The position numbers and the translations under genes are program-made. The notes below the pieces were generated by a model. That model was not told where the DNA came from and searched no databases. It saw only the letters and a list, made by a program, of their open reading frames with translations. Positions 1 to 8,124 of a stretch of DNA of 59,133 nucleotides are shown in pieces. Each line of letters begins with the position of its first letter. Within the stretch, counting starts at the first letter, position 1. The DNA is from DASTPP01 sp035762175 (GTDB lineage Bacteria > Myxococcota_A > Polyangia > Polyangiales > Polyangiaceae), in assembly GCA_035762175.1 (NCBI GenBank), contig DASTPP010000054.1, positions 1 to 59,133 of the forward strand. The letters are read 5' to 3'.

Positions 1-474
1 CTCGCCCTGCAGCTCGCCGCCGCCCTGGTCGGCCCGCTCGTAGACGCGGTTGATGGCGTCGACGACGGCCGAGCCGCCGGCGACGAAGGCCTCGACCGGC
101 TTGCCGAAGAGGGCGCGCACGTCGTCGACGGCGGCGACGTCGAAGGGGTCGGCGAGCACGACCCGCACCGACGCCTCGCCCTCGTCGAGCACCAGCACCC
201 GGTGCTGCTTGGCGTACGAGATCGGCAGCCGGACGGCCACCGCCGTCGGCACGGCCGCGACGTCGATGCGCGGCAGGTAGGGCAGGACGGCCTCGGCCGC
301 CAGCGCCTGCGCGACGGCCGTCTCGTCGGCCGCGTTGGTCGAGACGACGAGGTCGCGCAGGTCGCCGCCGCCGCGCTCGCGCTGCGCGGCGACGAGCATG
401 TCGAGCCGCTCCGGCGACAGCACGCCGTGCCGGATGAGGACCTCGCCGAGGTAAGGTTGGGCGCTCTGCGTCAT
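1..474 (-). CDS. gspE: Type II secretion ATPase GspE, N-terminal part (runs off the window)
   Basis: This is the first 158 codons of the cytoplasmic ATPase that powers pseudopilus assembly in type II secretion; the gene continues past base 1. The protein starts MTQSAQPYLGEVLIRHG and has the usual GspE/PilB N-terminal fold, with a 'lies at the N-terminus, chooses between L- and V-rich helices' pattern, then LPISYAKQHRVLVL and VVLADPFDVAAVDDVRALFG, which are typical of the MshEN/T2SSE N-terminal domain. The Walker motifs lie outside the window. The ATG at 474 is 12 bases downstream of the gspD stop, so it is the third or fourth gene of a gspC-gspD-gspE operon. The family assignment rests on N-terminal motifs plus context. 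Confidence 0.88.
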   Translation of the reverse strand, partial: MTQSAQPYLGEVLIRHGVLSPERLDMLVAAQRERGGGDLRDLVVSTNAADETAVAQALAAEAVLPYLPRIDVAAVPTAVAVRLPISYAKQHRVLVLDEGEASVRVVLADPFDVAAVDDVRALFGKPVEAFVAGGSAVVDAINRVYERADQGGGELQGE

Positions 475-486
475 GGCCTGCGTACT

Positions 487-3171
487 CTACTCTCGCCGGG
501 GCGACGGCGCCCCCCGGTTGCCGGGCGTCAGCACCGCCGGGCCCGAGCGCGGCGTCGGGTTGGTCGTGCCGCCGGCCGGCTGCGTCTCGCCGCCGCCGCG
601 CCGCCCGCCGCCCGTGCCGCCGCCGCCACCGCCGCCCGGGTTCGCCTGCACCGTGGTGCCGCCGGCCGCGCCCGAGGACGGCCGCACGATGTCGGGCATC
701 TCGATCGGCGTCGTCGGCTCGTGCGTCTTGCGGTCGCGCGGCCTGGTCGCGTCGGACAGGCGCCGCCGCTCGTCGTTCGCCAGGTTCGCCTGCCGGATGT
801 CTTCGAGCAGCCCGTTCAGGCGGCTGAAGTCTTTCGGCACCTCGTACGGCCGCTGGTCGGAGAAGACGAAGTACCGGTCGAGGAACTCTTGCCGCTCTTG
901 CATCTTGCGCTCGAAGACGGCGCGCAGGTCTTGCTGGTCGCGAATGACGTACGGCGTCAGGATGAGCAAGAGGTTCGACTTCGACTTGGTGTTCTGCGTC
1001 TTGCGGAAGAGCACCCCCAGCACGGGGATGTCGCCGAGCAGCGGCACCTTGTCGACCGTGTTCGTGTAGGCGTCGCGCACCAGGCCGCCGATGACCACCG
1101 TCTGCTGGTCTTTGACGACCACGCTCGTGTTGGCCGTGCGCTTGTTGATCGACACCGCGCCGAGCGTGCCCGACGGCGAGGCGCCCTGCTCGCTGATCTC
1201 TTCTTGGAGCTCGAGCCGCACCTCGTTCGAGTCGTTCATGTGCGGCGTGACCTTGATCTTCGTGCCGACGTCGGTGCGCGGCGCCGCCCCGAAGCCGCCG
1301 AGCCCGCCGAGCCCCCCGAGCCCGCCGAGCAGCCCCGCCGCCTGCCCGCCCGCCTGCCCGGCGAGCGCCCCCAGGTTGCCGAAGCCGGCCGCGTTCGTCT
1401 GCAGCGGGATGTTCTGCCCGACCGAGATCTCGGCCGGCGTGTTGTCGGTCGCGATGATGTGCGGCGTCGCCAGCACGTTCGCGTTCGAGCTGGTGGCGAG
1501 CGCGTTGATGAGCACGCCGAAGGCGGGCACCGAGATGCCCGTGCCGAGCAGGTTGGTCGAGCCGCCGAGGCCCGGGCCGCGCACGCCGAGCGCGAGGCCG
1601 TTGAGCTCGGAGGCGGGCGGCGGCAGCGCGATCGTGTTCAGCGGGTTCAGGCCGCCGTAGATGAGGCTGTTGCCGTCGCCGGCGATCTTCTCGACCGCGC
1701 CGCCGTGGTAGCTGATGCTCAGGCGGTCCGAGTCGTTCGCCGACACGTCCATGACGACGGCCTCGATGAACACCTGCCGCCGCGGCTGGTCGAGCTTGTC
1801 GATGACGTTGCGAATTTGCGCGTAGTCGCGGAGCGACGAGGTGACGATGACGCTGTTGGTGGCCTTGTCGGCCGTGATGCGCACCGCGCCCTCGAAGATG
1901 CCGAGCGGCATCTGGCCGCCGGCGCCCGAGACGCCGGGGGTCGGCGCCGGCGGCGGGGGCGAGCCGGGCGGGCGGTTGGCCCCGGCCCCGCCGGGCAGCG
2001 CGCCGCCCGCGCCCCCCAAGATTTGGTTGAGCACGGGCGCGAGCTCGTCGGCCATCGCGTGCTGCAGCGGCAGCACGTGGATGTCGCCGTCGCCCGTCGT
2101 CGGCGGCACGTCGATGCGCTTGATGACCTCGAGCATGCGCAGGTAGGCGCGCTCGCTCGCGACGATGATGAGCGACTTGGCGCGGTCGTCGGGCACGATC
2201 TTGGTGACGCGCGCGTCGGTCGAGCCGCCGCCGCCCGAGCCCGACACGGCCGCCGGCTGGTTGCCGCCCCGCCCGCCGCCGCCGCCCGCCGGCGCCGCCG
2301 CCCCCGCCTTGATGTCGAACAGGTCGTTCAGCCGCGTCGCCAGCTCGCTCGGCGCCACGTAGTGCACCGGCTCGACCCAGATCTGCTCGCCCGCGGAGCC
2401 GACGTCGATCTCTTCGACCAGCTGCAGCATGCGCCGGATGTTCGACCCGGTGTCGGTGATGATGAGCAGGTTGCCCCCGCCGTAGGGCACCACCTCGCCC
2501 TCCTTCGACTTGAACTTCGCCAGGACCTGCGAGACCTCGTCGGCCCCGACGTGCTGCAGGCGGTAGAGCCGCGTGACGTAGCGGTCTTCGGCCGGCACCG
2601 GCTGCGCCGTGCCGTAGATGGGTGTCGTCTCGGTCGAGACCCCTTGCGTCTCGATGATCTTCAGGAAGCGCCCGTGCGGCACCACCGTCAGGCCGTTCGT
2701 CTCGAGCGCGACGAGGAAGGCGCGGTAGGCCTCGGCCACGGTCACCGGCGTCGGCGAGTAGAGCGTGACCTTGAGCGACTTCATCTTCGAGCCGTAGATG
2801 AAGCGCTTGCCCGTCAGCCCGCCGATCCAGTTGACGAGGTCGGGCAGGTCGGCCTCTTGCAGGCCGATCGTCACGCCCCCGGCGGGGGCGCGGAACTGCG
2901 CCGCGGCCTCGGCCGTCGTCGGCGCGTTCGTCGCGTCGCTCGTCGGCCGGAAGGGCGCGGCGGGCGGCGCCGGCGGCGGCGGCACCGCCGTCGGGAACGA
3001 GCCGGCGCCGGCCGCGACGGGCGCCGCGACCGCGGGCGTCACGGGCGCCGCGCTCGCGGGCGTGCGCGGCGCGCGCACCGCCGGCGGGCGCGCCTGGCCG
3101 TGGGCCAGCGTCACCACGCCGGCCATCGAGGCCACGACGGCGCAGGAGGAGAGGGCGGAGATTCGTTTCAT
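487..3171 (-). CDS. gspD: Type II secretion secretin GspD
   Basis: The 894-residue outer-membrane secretin forms the exit channel of the type II system. It begins with a signal peptide (MKRISALSSC, cleavage after about residue 26), followed by a Pro/Ala linker, an N0 domain (about 90-165: GVTIGLQEADLPDLVNWIGG) and repeated N1-N3 modules with the NxxI/VVxS pattern (for example TNSVIVTSSLRDY). The secretin core holds the signature VPLLGDIPVLGVLFR near residue 710. The length is above the usual 650-750 because of Gly/Pro-rich inserts in the N domains, another within the channel domain (LLGGLGGLGGLGGFG), and a Gly-rich C-terminal tail. It sits 40 bases downstream of the small membrane gene and upstream of gspE. 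Confidence 0.96.
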   Translation of the reverse strand: MKRISALSSCAVVASMAGVVTLAHGQARPPAVRAPRTPASAAPVTPAVAAPVAAGAGSFPTAVPPPPAPPAAPFRPTSDATNAPTTAEAAAQFRAPAGGVTIGLQEADLPDLVNWIGGLTGKRFIYGSKMKSLKVTLYSPTPVTVAEAYRAFLVALETNGLTVVPHGRFLKIIETQGVSTETTPIYGTAQPVPAEDRYVTRLYRLQHVGADEVSQVLAKFKSKEGEVVPYGGGNLLIITDTGSNIRRMLQLVEEIDVGSAGEQIWVEPVHYVAPSELATRLNDLFDIKAGAAAPAGGGGGRGGNQPAAVSGSGGGGSTDARVTKIVPDDRAKSLIIVASERAYLRMLEVIKRIDVPPTTGDGDIHVLPLQHAMADELAPVLNQILGGAGGALPGGAGANRPPGSPPPPAPTPGVSGAGGQMPLGIFEGAVRITADKATNSVIVTSSLRDYAQIRNVIDKLDQPRRQVFIEAVVMDVSANDSDRLSISYHGGAVEKIAGDGNSLIYGGLNPLNTIALPPPASELNGLALGVRGPGLGGSTNLLGTGISVPAFGVLINALATSSNANVLATPHIIATDNTPAEISVGQNIPLQTNAAGFGNLGALAGQAGGQAAGLLGGLGGLGGLGGFGAAPRTDVGTKIKVTPHMNDSNEVRLELQEEISEQGASPSGTLGAVSINKRTANTSVVVKDQQTVVIGGLVRDAYTNTVDKVPLLGDIPVLGVLFRKTQNTKSKSNLLLILTPYVIRDQQDLRAVFERKMQERQEFLDRYFVFSDQRPYEVPKDFSRLNGLLEDIRQANLANDERRRLSDATRPRDRKTHEPTTPIEMPDIVRPSSGAAGGTTVQANPGGGGGGGTGGGRRGGGETQPAGGTTNPTPRSGPAVLTPGNRGAPSPRRE

Positions 3172-3211
3172 CGGGTCCGGTGGTCGTCGGGGTCGAAGGG
3201 TCGGGGGGCGC

Positions 3212-3460
3212 TCAGCCGTTGCGTCGCTTGCTCGGGGCCTCGTCGGCCGGGGCCTTGCTCGGCCCCTCGCCCGAGCCCGCCGGCTTGGGCGCGCCCGTGG
3301 CCGGGGCGGCCGGCGCCGACTTCGGGCCGTCGGCCCCCGCCGGCAGCGCCGCGCCCACCACGAGCACCGAGGCGAGGCACACGCCCCCGACCCAGAGCGT
3401 CGAGGCCCCGAGCAAGAGAGCCGTCACCGCGAACGTCTTCTTCCACATACCCGTGCCCAT
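3212..3460 (-). CDS. Small membrane protein inside the gsp operon, function unknown
   Basis: This 82-residue protein lies between gspC and gspD, in the same direction, with gaps of 64 and 40 bases. It begins MGTGMWKKTFAVTALLLG; a hydrophobic stretch at about residues 9-37 gives one long membrane span or an uncleaved signal. A Pro/Ala/Lys-rich, probably extended periplasmic tail follows and ends PSKRRNG. Met5 is an alternative start. No match to a named Gsp protein is evident: it lacks a prepilin cleavage motif (no G/FTLxE), so it is not a pseudopilin, and it lacks a lipobox, so it is not an obvious GspS pilotin. Its position suggests an accessory role in secretin or GspC assembly, which is inference. 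Confidence 0.6.
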   Translation of the reverse strand: MGTGMWKKTFAVTALLLGASTLWVGGVCLASVLVVGAALPAGADGPKSAPAAPATGAPKPAGSGEGPSKAPADEAPSKRRNG

Positions 3461-3524
3461 ATCCGTCGTCTCCTGCCTCGGCCGCCGCCCGCCCCCCCCG
3501 CCGAAGGGCGCGCGGAAGGCGCGC

Positions 3525-4526
3525 TCACTTGATGTGATACTCGATGGTCGTCGGCTGGCCCCGCCGGTTGACGGTGACGCTGAAGCGGTCGGCGGTGCGC
3601 AGCTTGGCGTACGCCTCGAGACCCTTCTCGACGCCCGTGATGTCGAACCCGTTGATCTTCTCGAGCCGGTCGCCGTTCTCGAAGCCGAGCGTGCCGAGCA
3701 GCGTGTCCGACCGGACGCCGTACATGCGCATGCCCACCGTCTGCCCGCCCTGCGTGTCGGGCACCAGCCGCCCCGACTGCATCAGCATCGCCTGGTTCTC
3801 GAGCAGCTTGTCGATCGCCGAGCGGTCGACGTTGAACTCGGTCGCGCTAATCCGCTGGATCTTCGACGCGATGTCGGGGTCGACCTTCTGCACGCCCCGC
3901 GCCCCCGTGCTGCCGACCGGCGGCGGCGGCGGCGGCAGCGAGGGCGTCGCCGCCGCCGCCCCGGCCGCCGGCGGCGGCCCGCTCGAGAACATCTCGACCT
4001 GGCAGAACGAGCTCGGCGCGATGAGCCAGACGCGGTCCCAGCGCACGAACCAGACGCGCTTGCCCGCGTACTCGTCGCCCTGCCGCAGCATCTTCGGGTT
4101 CGGCCCCTCGCCCGCGCCGCCCGCGAGCTGCGCGAACGACCAGGCCGGGTCTTCGGACACCGCCGTCGCCAGCACCTTCACCCCCCCCTCGCACGCCGGC
4201 GCGTGGTACGGGTCGTCGGTCGCCGGCAGCGCCGACGCCTTCGCCGTCGTGTCATCGACCACCGGGTTCAGGTTGCCCCGCACCGAGTCGAAGGGGTTGC
4301 GCGACAAGATGGCCGCCGCCGACGTCTGGTGGTCGCCCGCCGTCGAGGGCGGCCGCACGAAGGCCGGCGCCGCCGCCGCGCCCCGGCCCGCCAACGTCTT
4401 CTCGTCGACCGCGAGCATCGTGCCCACGATCTGCGCCACGCCCGCGGCCTGGAAGTACGCCGCCACCGCGATAAGCAAGAGGGTGACGACCCAGAAGTGG
4501 CGCTTGAGCAAAGCCTCGAACGACAT
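3525..4526 (-). CDS. gspC: Type II secretion inner-membrane protein GspC
   Basis: The 333-residue GspC links the inner-membrane platform to the secretin. A short cytoplasmic N-terminus (MSFEALLKRHF) is followed by a single membrane span at about 11-30. Then comes a periplasmic homology region (AAILSRNPFDSVRG, about residues 90-105), a domain with a Cys pair (CEGG and SFCQ), a Pro/Gly linker, and a C-terminal PDZ-like domain of about 100 residues (TLGFENGDRLEKINGFDI, where substrate or secretin contacts are made). The protein ends in EYHIK. It is the first gene of the operon, and a good sigma-54-type promoter lies about 20 bases upstream of its ATG. Confidence 0.93.
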   Translation of the reverse strand: MSFEALLKRHFWVVTLLLIAVAAYFQAAGVAQIVGTMLAVDEKTLAGRGAAAAPAFVRPPSTAGDHQTSAAAILSRNPFDSVRGNLNPVVDDTTAKASALPATDDPYHAPACEGGVKVLATAVSEDPAWSFAQLAGGAGEGPNPKMLRQGDEYAGKRVWFVRWDRVWLIAPSSFCQVEMFSSGPPPAAGAAAATPSLPPPPPPVGSTGARGVQKVDPDIASKIQRISATEFNVDRSAIDKLLENQAMLMQSGRLVPDTQGGQTVGMRMYGVRSDTLLGTLGFENGDRLEKINGFDITGVEKGLEAYAKLRTADRFSVTVNRRGQPTTIEYHIK

Positions 4527-4546
4527 GCGGGGACCCTACCTCACAT

Positions 4547-4562
4547 AGCCAGAAGCGTGCCA
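4547..4562 (-). promoter_or_regulatory. Candidate sigma-54 promoter for the gspC operon
   Basis: Read on the minus strand the site is TGGCACG-CTTC-TGGCT. It has the -24 GG and -12 GC at the strict 12-base separation and differs from the consensus TGGCACGNNNNTTGCT at a single base (TGGC for TTGC). Transcription would begin about 10 bases before the gspC ATG at 4526, leaving a very short leader. An NtrC-family activator gene lies about 1 kb upstream on the same strand, which makes activator-dependent control of secretion plausible but not shown. Confidence 0.5.
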
Positions 4563-4705
4563 GCGCCGCGGCCCCACGCCGCGGCCCTTTTGCCCGGAAG
4601 CCACCGCCCCGCCCCCCCGACCGCTCGGACAAGCTGACGCGACCCGGGGCGCCCGCCCCGCCGCCCTTGCCAAAATGGCAAGCCGCCCGCGGGGGCGCGC
4701 GCCCC

Positions 4706-5410
4706 TCAGCCGGCGCCGTAGACGGGGATGGCCGCGCCGCGGACGGCGCGCGATTCGTCGGAAAGAAGAAAGAGAATCACGTCGGCGAGCGCCCGCGTGT
4801 CGACCCAGCGCGCCGGGTCGACGCCCGGCATGGCGGCGCGGTTGGCCGGCGTGTCGAGCGTCGAGGGCAGGACCGCGTTCACCCGCACCCCGTAGGGCCC
4901 GACCTCGGCGGCCACCGCCTGCGAGAGCGCCACGACCGCCGCCTTCGACGCCGCGTACGCCGCCGCCCCCGCGCTCGTCGCCGGCTCGGCCGCCGCGCGC
5001 GCGCCGACCACCACGACGCTGCCCGCGCGCTGCTCGACCATCACCGAGAGCACCGCCTGCAGCGAGCCCATGGCCGTGTCGACGTTCTTCTCGGCCATCG
5101 CGCGCCAGTCGCTCGGGCGCGCGTGGAAGGGCCCGCCGCCCGTCCAGCCGCCCGCCACCAGCGCCGCGCCGAGCAGCCGGCCGCCGCCCGCGCCCATGCG
5201 CTCGAAGACCCCCGCCCACGAGCCCCGCGACCGCACGTCGATGAGGAAGGGCACGCACGCCTCGCCGGACGCGGCCGCCACCGCGCGCAGCCCCTCTTCG
5301 GCCGTCACGAGGTCGACCGCCGCCACCCGCCGCCCGCGCGCCGCGAGCGCCCTCACCACCGCGCCCCCGAGCGCGCCGCCCGCGCCGGTCACCACCGCGT
5401 AGTCCGCCAT
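4706..5410 (-). CDS. SDR-family oxidoreductase, atypical active site
   Basis: The 234-residue protein has the classical short-chain dehydrogenase/reductase fold. The N-terminal nucleotide-binding motif is TGAGGALG (about residues 8-15), with YAASK as the YxxxK catalytic pair and the C-terminal GVRVNAVLPSTLDTP segment. Two usual landmarks are altered: the NNAG motif reads LVAGG, and the residue about 13 positions before the catalytic Tyr, normally Ser, falls in an Ala-rich stretch (VGARAAAEPATSAG). It may therefore be a poor or specialised enzyme, and its substrate is unknown. It lies between the NtrC-type regulator (153 bases upstream) and gspC (180 bases downstream), all in the same direction. 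Confidence 0.85.
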   Translation of the reverse strand: MADYAVVTGAGGALGGAVVRALAARGRRVAAVDLVTAEEGLRAVAAASGEACVPFLIDVRSRGSWAGVFERMGAGGGRLLGAALVAGGWTGGGPFHARPSDWRAMAEKNVDTAMGSLQAVLSVMVEQRAGSVVVVGARAAAEPATSAGAAAYAASKAAVVALSQAVAAEVGPYGVRVNAVLPSTLDTPANRAAMPGVDPARWVDTRALADVILFLLSDESRAVRGAAIPVYGAG

Positions 5411-5472
5411 CGCCGGCCGCTATAGCACGGGCCGGCCCCGGGCGGAGGGGCGCGCCGGGCCCGCCGCGACCC

Positions 5473-5555
5473 CCGGAGGCCGCGCGCCCCGGGGCCCCGC
5501 GGCCCCCCGGAGGCCGCGCGCCCCGCGCCCCCGCGCCCGCCGGAGGCCGCGCGCC
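5473..5555. repeat. Three direct copies of a 16-bp motif, period 33-34 bp
   Basis: The motif CCGGAGGCCGCGCGCC occurs at 5473-5488, 5507-5522 and 5540-5555, separated by C/G-rich filler, in the gap between the NtrC-type regulator stop and the SDR start. Each copy contains GGCCGCGC, so it can pair with itself. It may form RNA structure between the two genes; no T-run follows, so it is not a classical terminator. Confidence 0.6.
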
Positions 5556-5563
5556 AGCGGCGG

Positions 5564-6976
5564 CTACGACCCCTCGTCGACGGCGAGCTCGCCGAGCTTG
5601 CGGTAGATGGTGCGCGTCGAGATGCCGAGCAGCTGCGCCGCGAGCGACTTGTCGCCCTTGGTGTGGCGCAAGGTCTCGCGAATGAGCCGGAGTTCGACCT
5701 CTTCGAGGGGCGTGCCGATGGGGAAGCTCATCGCGTCGGGCGCGGGGGCCGAGGCGCTGACGATGAAGTCGGGCAGGCAGGCCTCGTTGATGAGCTCGCC
5801 GCGGCAGAGCACGACGGCGCGCTCGATGACGTTCTCGAGCTCGCGCACGTTGCCCGGCCAGGGGTAGTCGTAGAGCCGCTCGGCCACGGCCTTCGTGAGC
5901 TCGAGGCGGCCGCGGCCGTTCTTGGCGCAGTAGATGCCGAGGAAGTGGTCGCAAAGCAGCGGGATGTCTTCGCGCCGCGCCCGCAAGGGCGGCGCCGTCA
6001 CGGCGATGACGTTCAGCCGGTAGAAGAGGTCTTCGCGGAAGCGCCCCCGGCCGATCTCGGCGCGCAGATCGCGGTTGGTGGCCGCGACGATGCGCACGTC
6101 GGCGCGCACGGTGTCGCCGCCGAGCGGCTCGTACTCGCCCTCTTGCAAGACGCGCAAGAGCTTGACCTGCACCTGCGGGCTCAGCTCGCCCACCTCGTCG
6201 AGGAAGAGCGTGCCGCCCTGCGCCTTGGCGAAGCGCCCCTCGCGCCGCGCGACGGCCCCGGTGAAGGCGCCCCGCTCGTGGCCGAAGAGCTCGGCCTCGA
6301 GGATCGACTCGGGCAGGGCCGCGCAGTTGACGGCCACGAAGGGGCCGCGGGCCCGCGCGCTTCGCTCGTGAATGTAGCGCGCGAGCAGCTCTTTGCCCGT
6401 GCCGCTCTCGCCGAGCACGAGCACCGTCGCGCTCGAGGGCGCCGCCTGCGTCGCCACCTCGAGCACGCGCCTGAGGGCCGGGCTCTGGCCGACGATCTCG
6501 CGCTTCGACAGCCGCTTGAGCTCTTGCCGCAGCGAGCGGTTCTCGGCCAGCAGCTGGTTTCGCTCGGCCGCCTTGCGCACGCTCTTGACGATCTGCACCC
6601 GCTTGAGCGGCTTCTCGACGAAGTCGTAGGCCCCCTCGCGCATCGCCTGCACCGCGGTCTCGACCGTGGCGTAGGCCGTCATCAGCACCACCTCGGTGTC
6701 GGGCGACACCTCTTTGACCGCGCGCAAGAGCTCGAGCCCGCTCGTGCCGGGCATCATCAGGTCGGTGAGCACCACCTGCACCCGGTGCCGGCGCAAGAGG
6801 TCGATCGCCGCGCGGGCGCCGTCGGCGGTGAGCACGCGCATCGACTCGCGCACGAAGATCTTCTCGAGCGAGGCGAGGTTCGAGGGCTCGTCGTCGACGA
6901 TGAGCACCGAGGCCGCGTCGGGCGCGGGCGCCGGCGGGGCGGCCGGCGGGGCGGGGGGCGTCTCGCTCGCGCCCAT
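5564..6976 (-). CDS. Sigma-54-dependent response regulator, NtrC family
   Basis: The 470-residue protein has three standard parts. A receiver domain (about 22-135) carries the acidic pair in LIVDDE, the phosphoacceptor Asp72 in LTDLMMPG, and Lys122 in EKPLKR. The AAA+ domain (about 160-395) has Walker A GESGTGKE at 189-196, the sigma-54 contact loop GAFTGA at 236-241, and Walker B LFLDEVGEL. The C-terminus is a Fis-type helix-turn-helix (SLAAQLLGISTRTIYRKL). No sensor kinase lies beside it. The start ATG at 6976 follows the isochorismatase stop by 3 bases, so the two are co-transcribed. A sigma-54-like site upstream of gspC makes that operon a candidate target. Confidence 0.96.
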   Translation of the reverse strand: MGASETPPAPPAAPPAPAPDAASVLIVDDEPSNLASLEKIFVRESMRVLTADGARAAIDLLRRHRVQVVLTDLMMPGTSGLELLRAVKEVSPDTEVVLMTAYATVETAVQAMREGAYDFVEKPLKRVQIVKSVRKAAERNQLLAENRSLRQELKRLSKREIVGQSPALRRVLEVATQAAPSSATVLVLGESGTGKELLARYIHERSARARGPFVAVNCAALPESILEAELFGHERGAFTGAVARREGRFAKAQGGTLFLDEVGELSPQVQVKLLRVLQEGEYEPLGGDTVRADVRIVAATNRDLRAEIGRGRFREDLFYRLNVIAVTAPPLRARREDIPLLCDHFLGIYCAKNGRGRLELTKAVAERLYDYPWPGNVRELENVIERAVVLCRGELINEACLPDFIVSASAPAPDAMSFPIGTPLEEVELRLIRETLRHTKGDKSLAAQLLGISTRTIYRKLGELAVDEGS

Positions 6977-6979
6977 CGG

Positions 6980-7540
6980 CTAGCGCACCGCCTTCGAGAC
7001 GGCCCGGAAGGCGTCGGTGCCCGCGCGGCCCAGCCAGTCGAAGGCCACCGTCTCGCTCGTCGTCACCAGCGCGCCGGCCCGCTCGCAGAGCCCGAGGCCC
7101 GCCCGCCGGTGGTCGTCGCGGCGGCTGGCGACGCCGTCGAAGGGCACGAGCACCTCGTACCCCGCGGCCAGAAGGTCGCGCGCCGTCAGCGCCACGCAGA
7201 CGTGCGCCTCGACCCCGACGAGCACCACGTGCCGCCGCCCGAGCCCGGCGAGCGCCGCGGCGAAGGCCGGCTCGCCCATCGCCGAGAAGGTCGCCTTCTC
7301 GATCGGCCGCGGCGCGCCGACCGCCTCGAGCCGCTCGCGCAGGGGGCCGAGCGTGGGCCCGAGCCCGCGTGGGTACTGCTCGGTCGCCAAGACCGGCACC
7401 GAGAGCCTCTGCGCCGCCTCGAGCAAGACGTTGAGCGAGCGGTGCACCTCGGCCATCGCCTCGGGCAGCAGCGCCGGCACGAGCCGCTCTTGCACGTCAA
7501 TGATGACCAGTACGGAAGAAGACGGGGTGGGTGGCGTCAT
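6980..7540 (-). CDS. Isochorismatase-family cysteine hydrolase
   Basis: The 186-residue domain starting at MTPPTPSSSVLVIIDVQER has the Asp-Lys-Cys triad of the family: Asp in VIIDVQERL, Lys in PIEKATFSA, and Cys in GVEAHVCVALTA. The conserved ATEQYP and the flanking cis-peptide region are also present. This family hydrolyses amides or ethers such as isochorismate, nicotinamide or small amides; the length and motifs look like the YcaC/hydrolase subgroup, and the substrate cannot be read from sequence. No stop codon separates it from the upstream unknown domain (7541-8101), so the ATG at 7540 may be an internal Met of a 373-residue fusion. No clear ribosome site precedes 7540. The stop lies 3 bases before the NtrC gene. 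Confidence 0.85.
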   Translation of the reverse strand: MTPPTPSSSVLVIIDVQERLVPALLPEAMAEVHRSLNVLLEAAQRLSVPVLATEQYPRGLGPTLGPLRERLEAVGAPRPIEKATFSAMGEPAFAAALAGLGRRHVVLVGVEAHVCVALTARDLLAAGYEVLVPFDGVASRRDDHRRAGLGLCERAGALVTTSETVAFDWLGRAGTDAFRAVSKAVR

Positions 7541-8101
7541 GGGCGGTCGGGCGAACGCGCGGCGAGGTTGCGGGCCCGCGGCCCCCAGTCTACCCCGCCC
7601 CGGCCCGCCCAGCCCCCCCAACCGGGGGCGGGCCCTCGACCTTCCCGCCGGGGGGGGTAAAAACCGCAGCCGCCAGCTGCGCAAGAAGGCCCCGACGCCC
7701 CGCCGCAGATCGACCCGCGCGAGCAGGCGCCCGACCTCGGCCCCCGCCCCGTCGAAGAAGCTGCCCGAGAGCGAGCTGAGCGAGTCGAGGCGGGCGCCCG
7801 GCAGCAGCACCGAGCGGCCGGCGAAGCGGTGGGGACGGCCCTCGTTCGACGAGAACGCGAAATTGTAGCGCAGCGCCCGCAGCCCGCCCGGGGACGCCCA
7901 GGCGAGCGTGCCGTCGAGCGGGCGGGCGTCGGCGAAGCCGCGCGCGTCGATCTCGCCGCCGAGGCCGAAGTTCGGCCCCCGGGCCAGCGCCCGCAGCGGC
8001 CGCGCGTGCGCCTCGAGCTCGATCGCGAGCGGCCGCTCGTCGGCCGGCGCGTCGAGCAAGAAGTAGCTGCCCCGCAGCGCGAGGCGGAAGGAGACCTCCA
8101 T
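7541..8101 (-). CDS. Unknown beta-rich domain, open in frame into the isochorismatase
   Basis: From the ATG at 8101 the reading frame encodes MEVSFRLALRGSYFLLDA and about 170 residues with alternating hydrophobic strands (NFGLGGEIDARGFADARPL, LRYNFAFSSNEGRPHRF), ending in a recognisable RSWRLR. A low-complexity Pro/Arg/Gly linker then runs without a stop into the isochorismatase. I do not recognise the function. The linker contains a run of eight C residues (7650-7657), and a stop TAG in another frame lies about 60 bases later, so a single-base change in this run could have removed the original stop. True fusion, frameshift and sequencing error all remain possible. It starts 23 bases after the ferredoxin stop. 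Confidence 0.55.
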
Positions 8102-8124
8102 CGGCGCAGCCCGCCCGGCCCCGC

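Noticed and set aside
202..3537. Very long plus-strand open frame opposite gspD (1111 codons)
   Set aside because: It is antisense to a clear secretin and is rich in Arg, Ala and Pro without domain motifs, as expected of a shadow in high-GC DNA. Similar long frames opposite other genes (for example 7829-11245 plus, 17225-19534 minus, 30574-34047 plus) were left out for the same reason.
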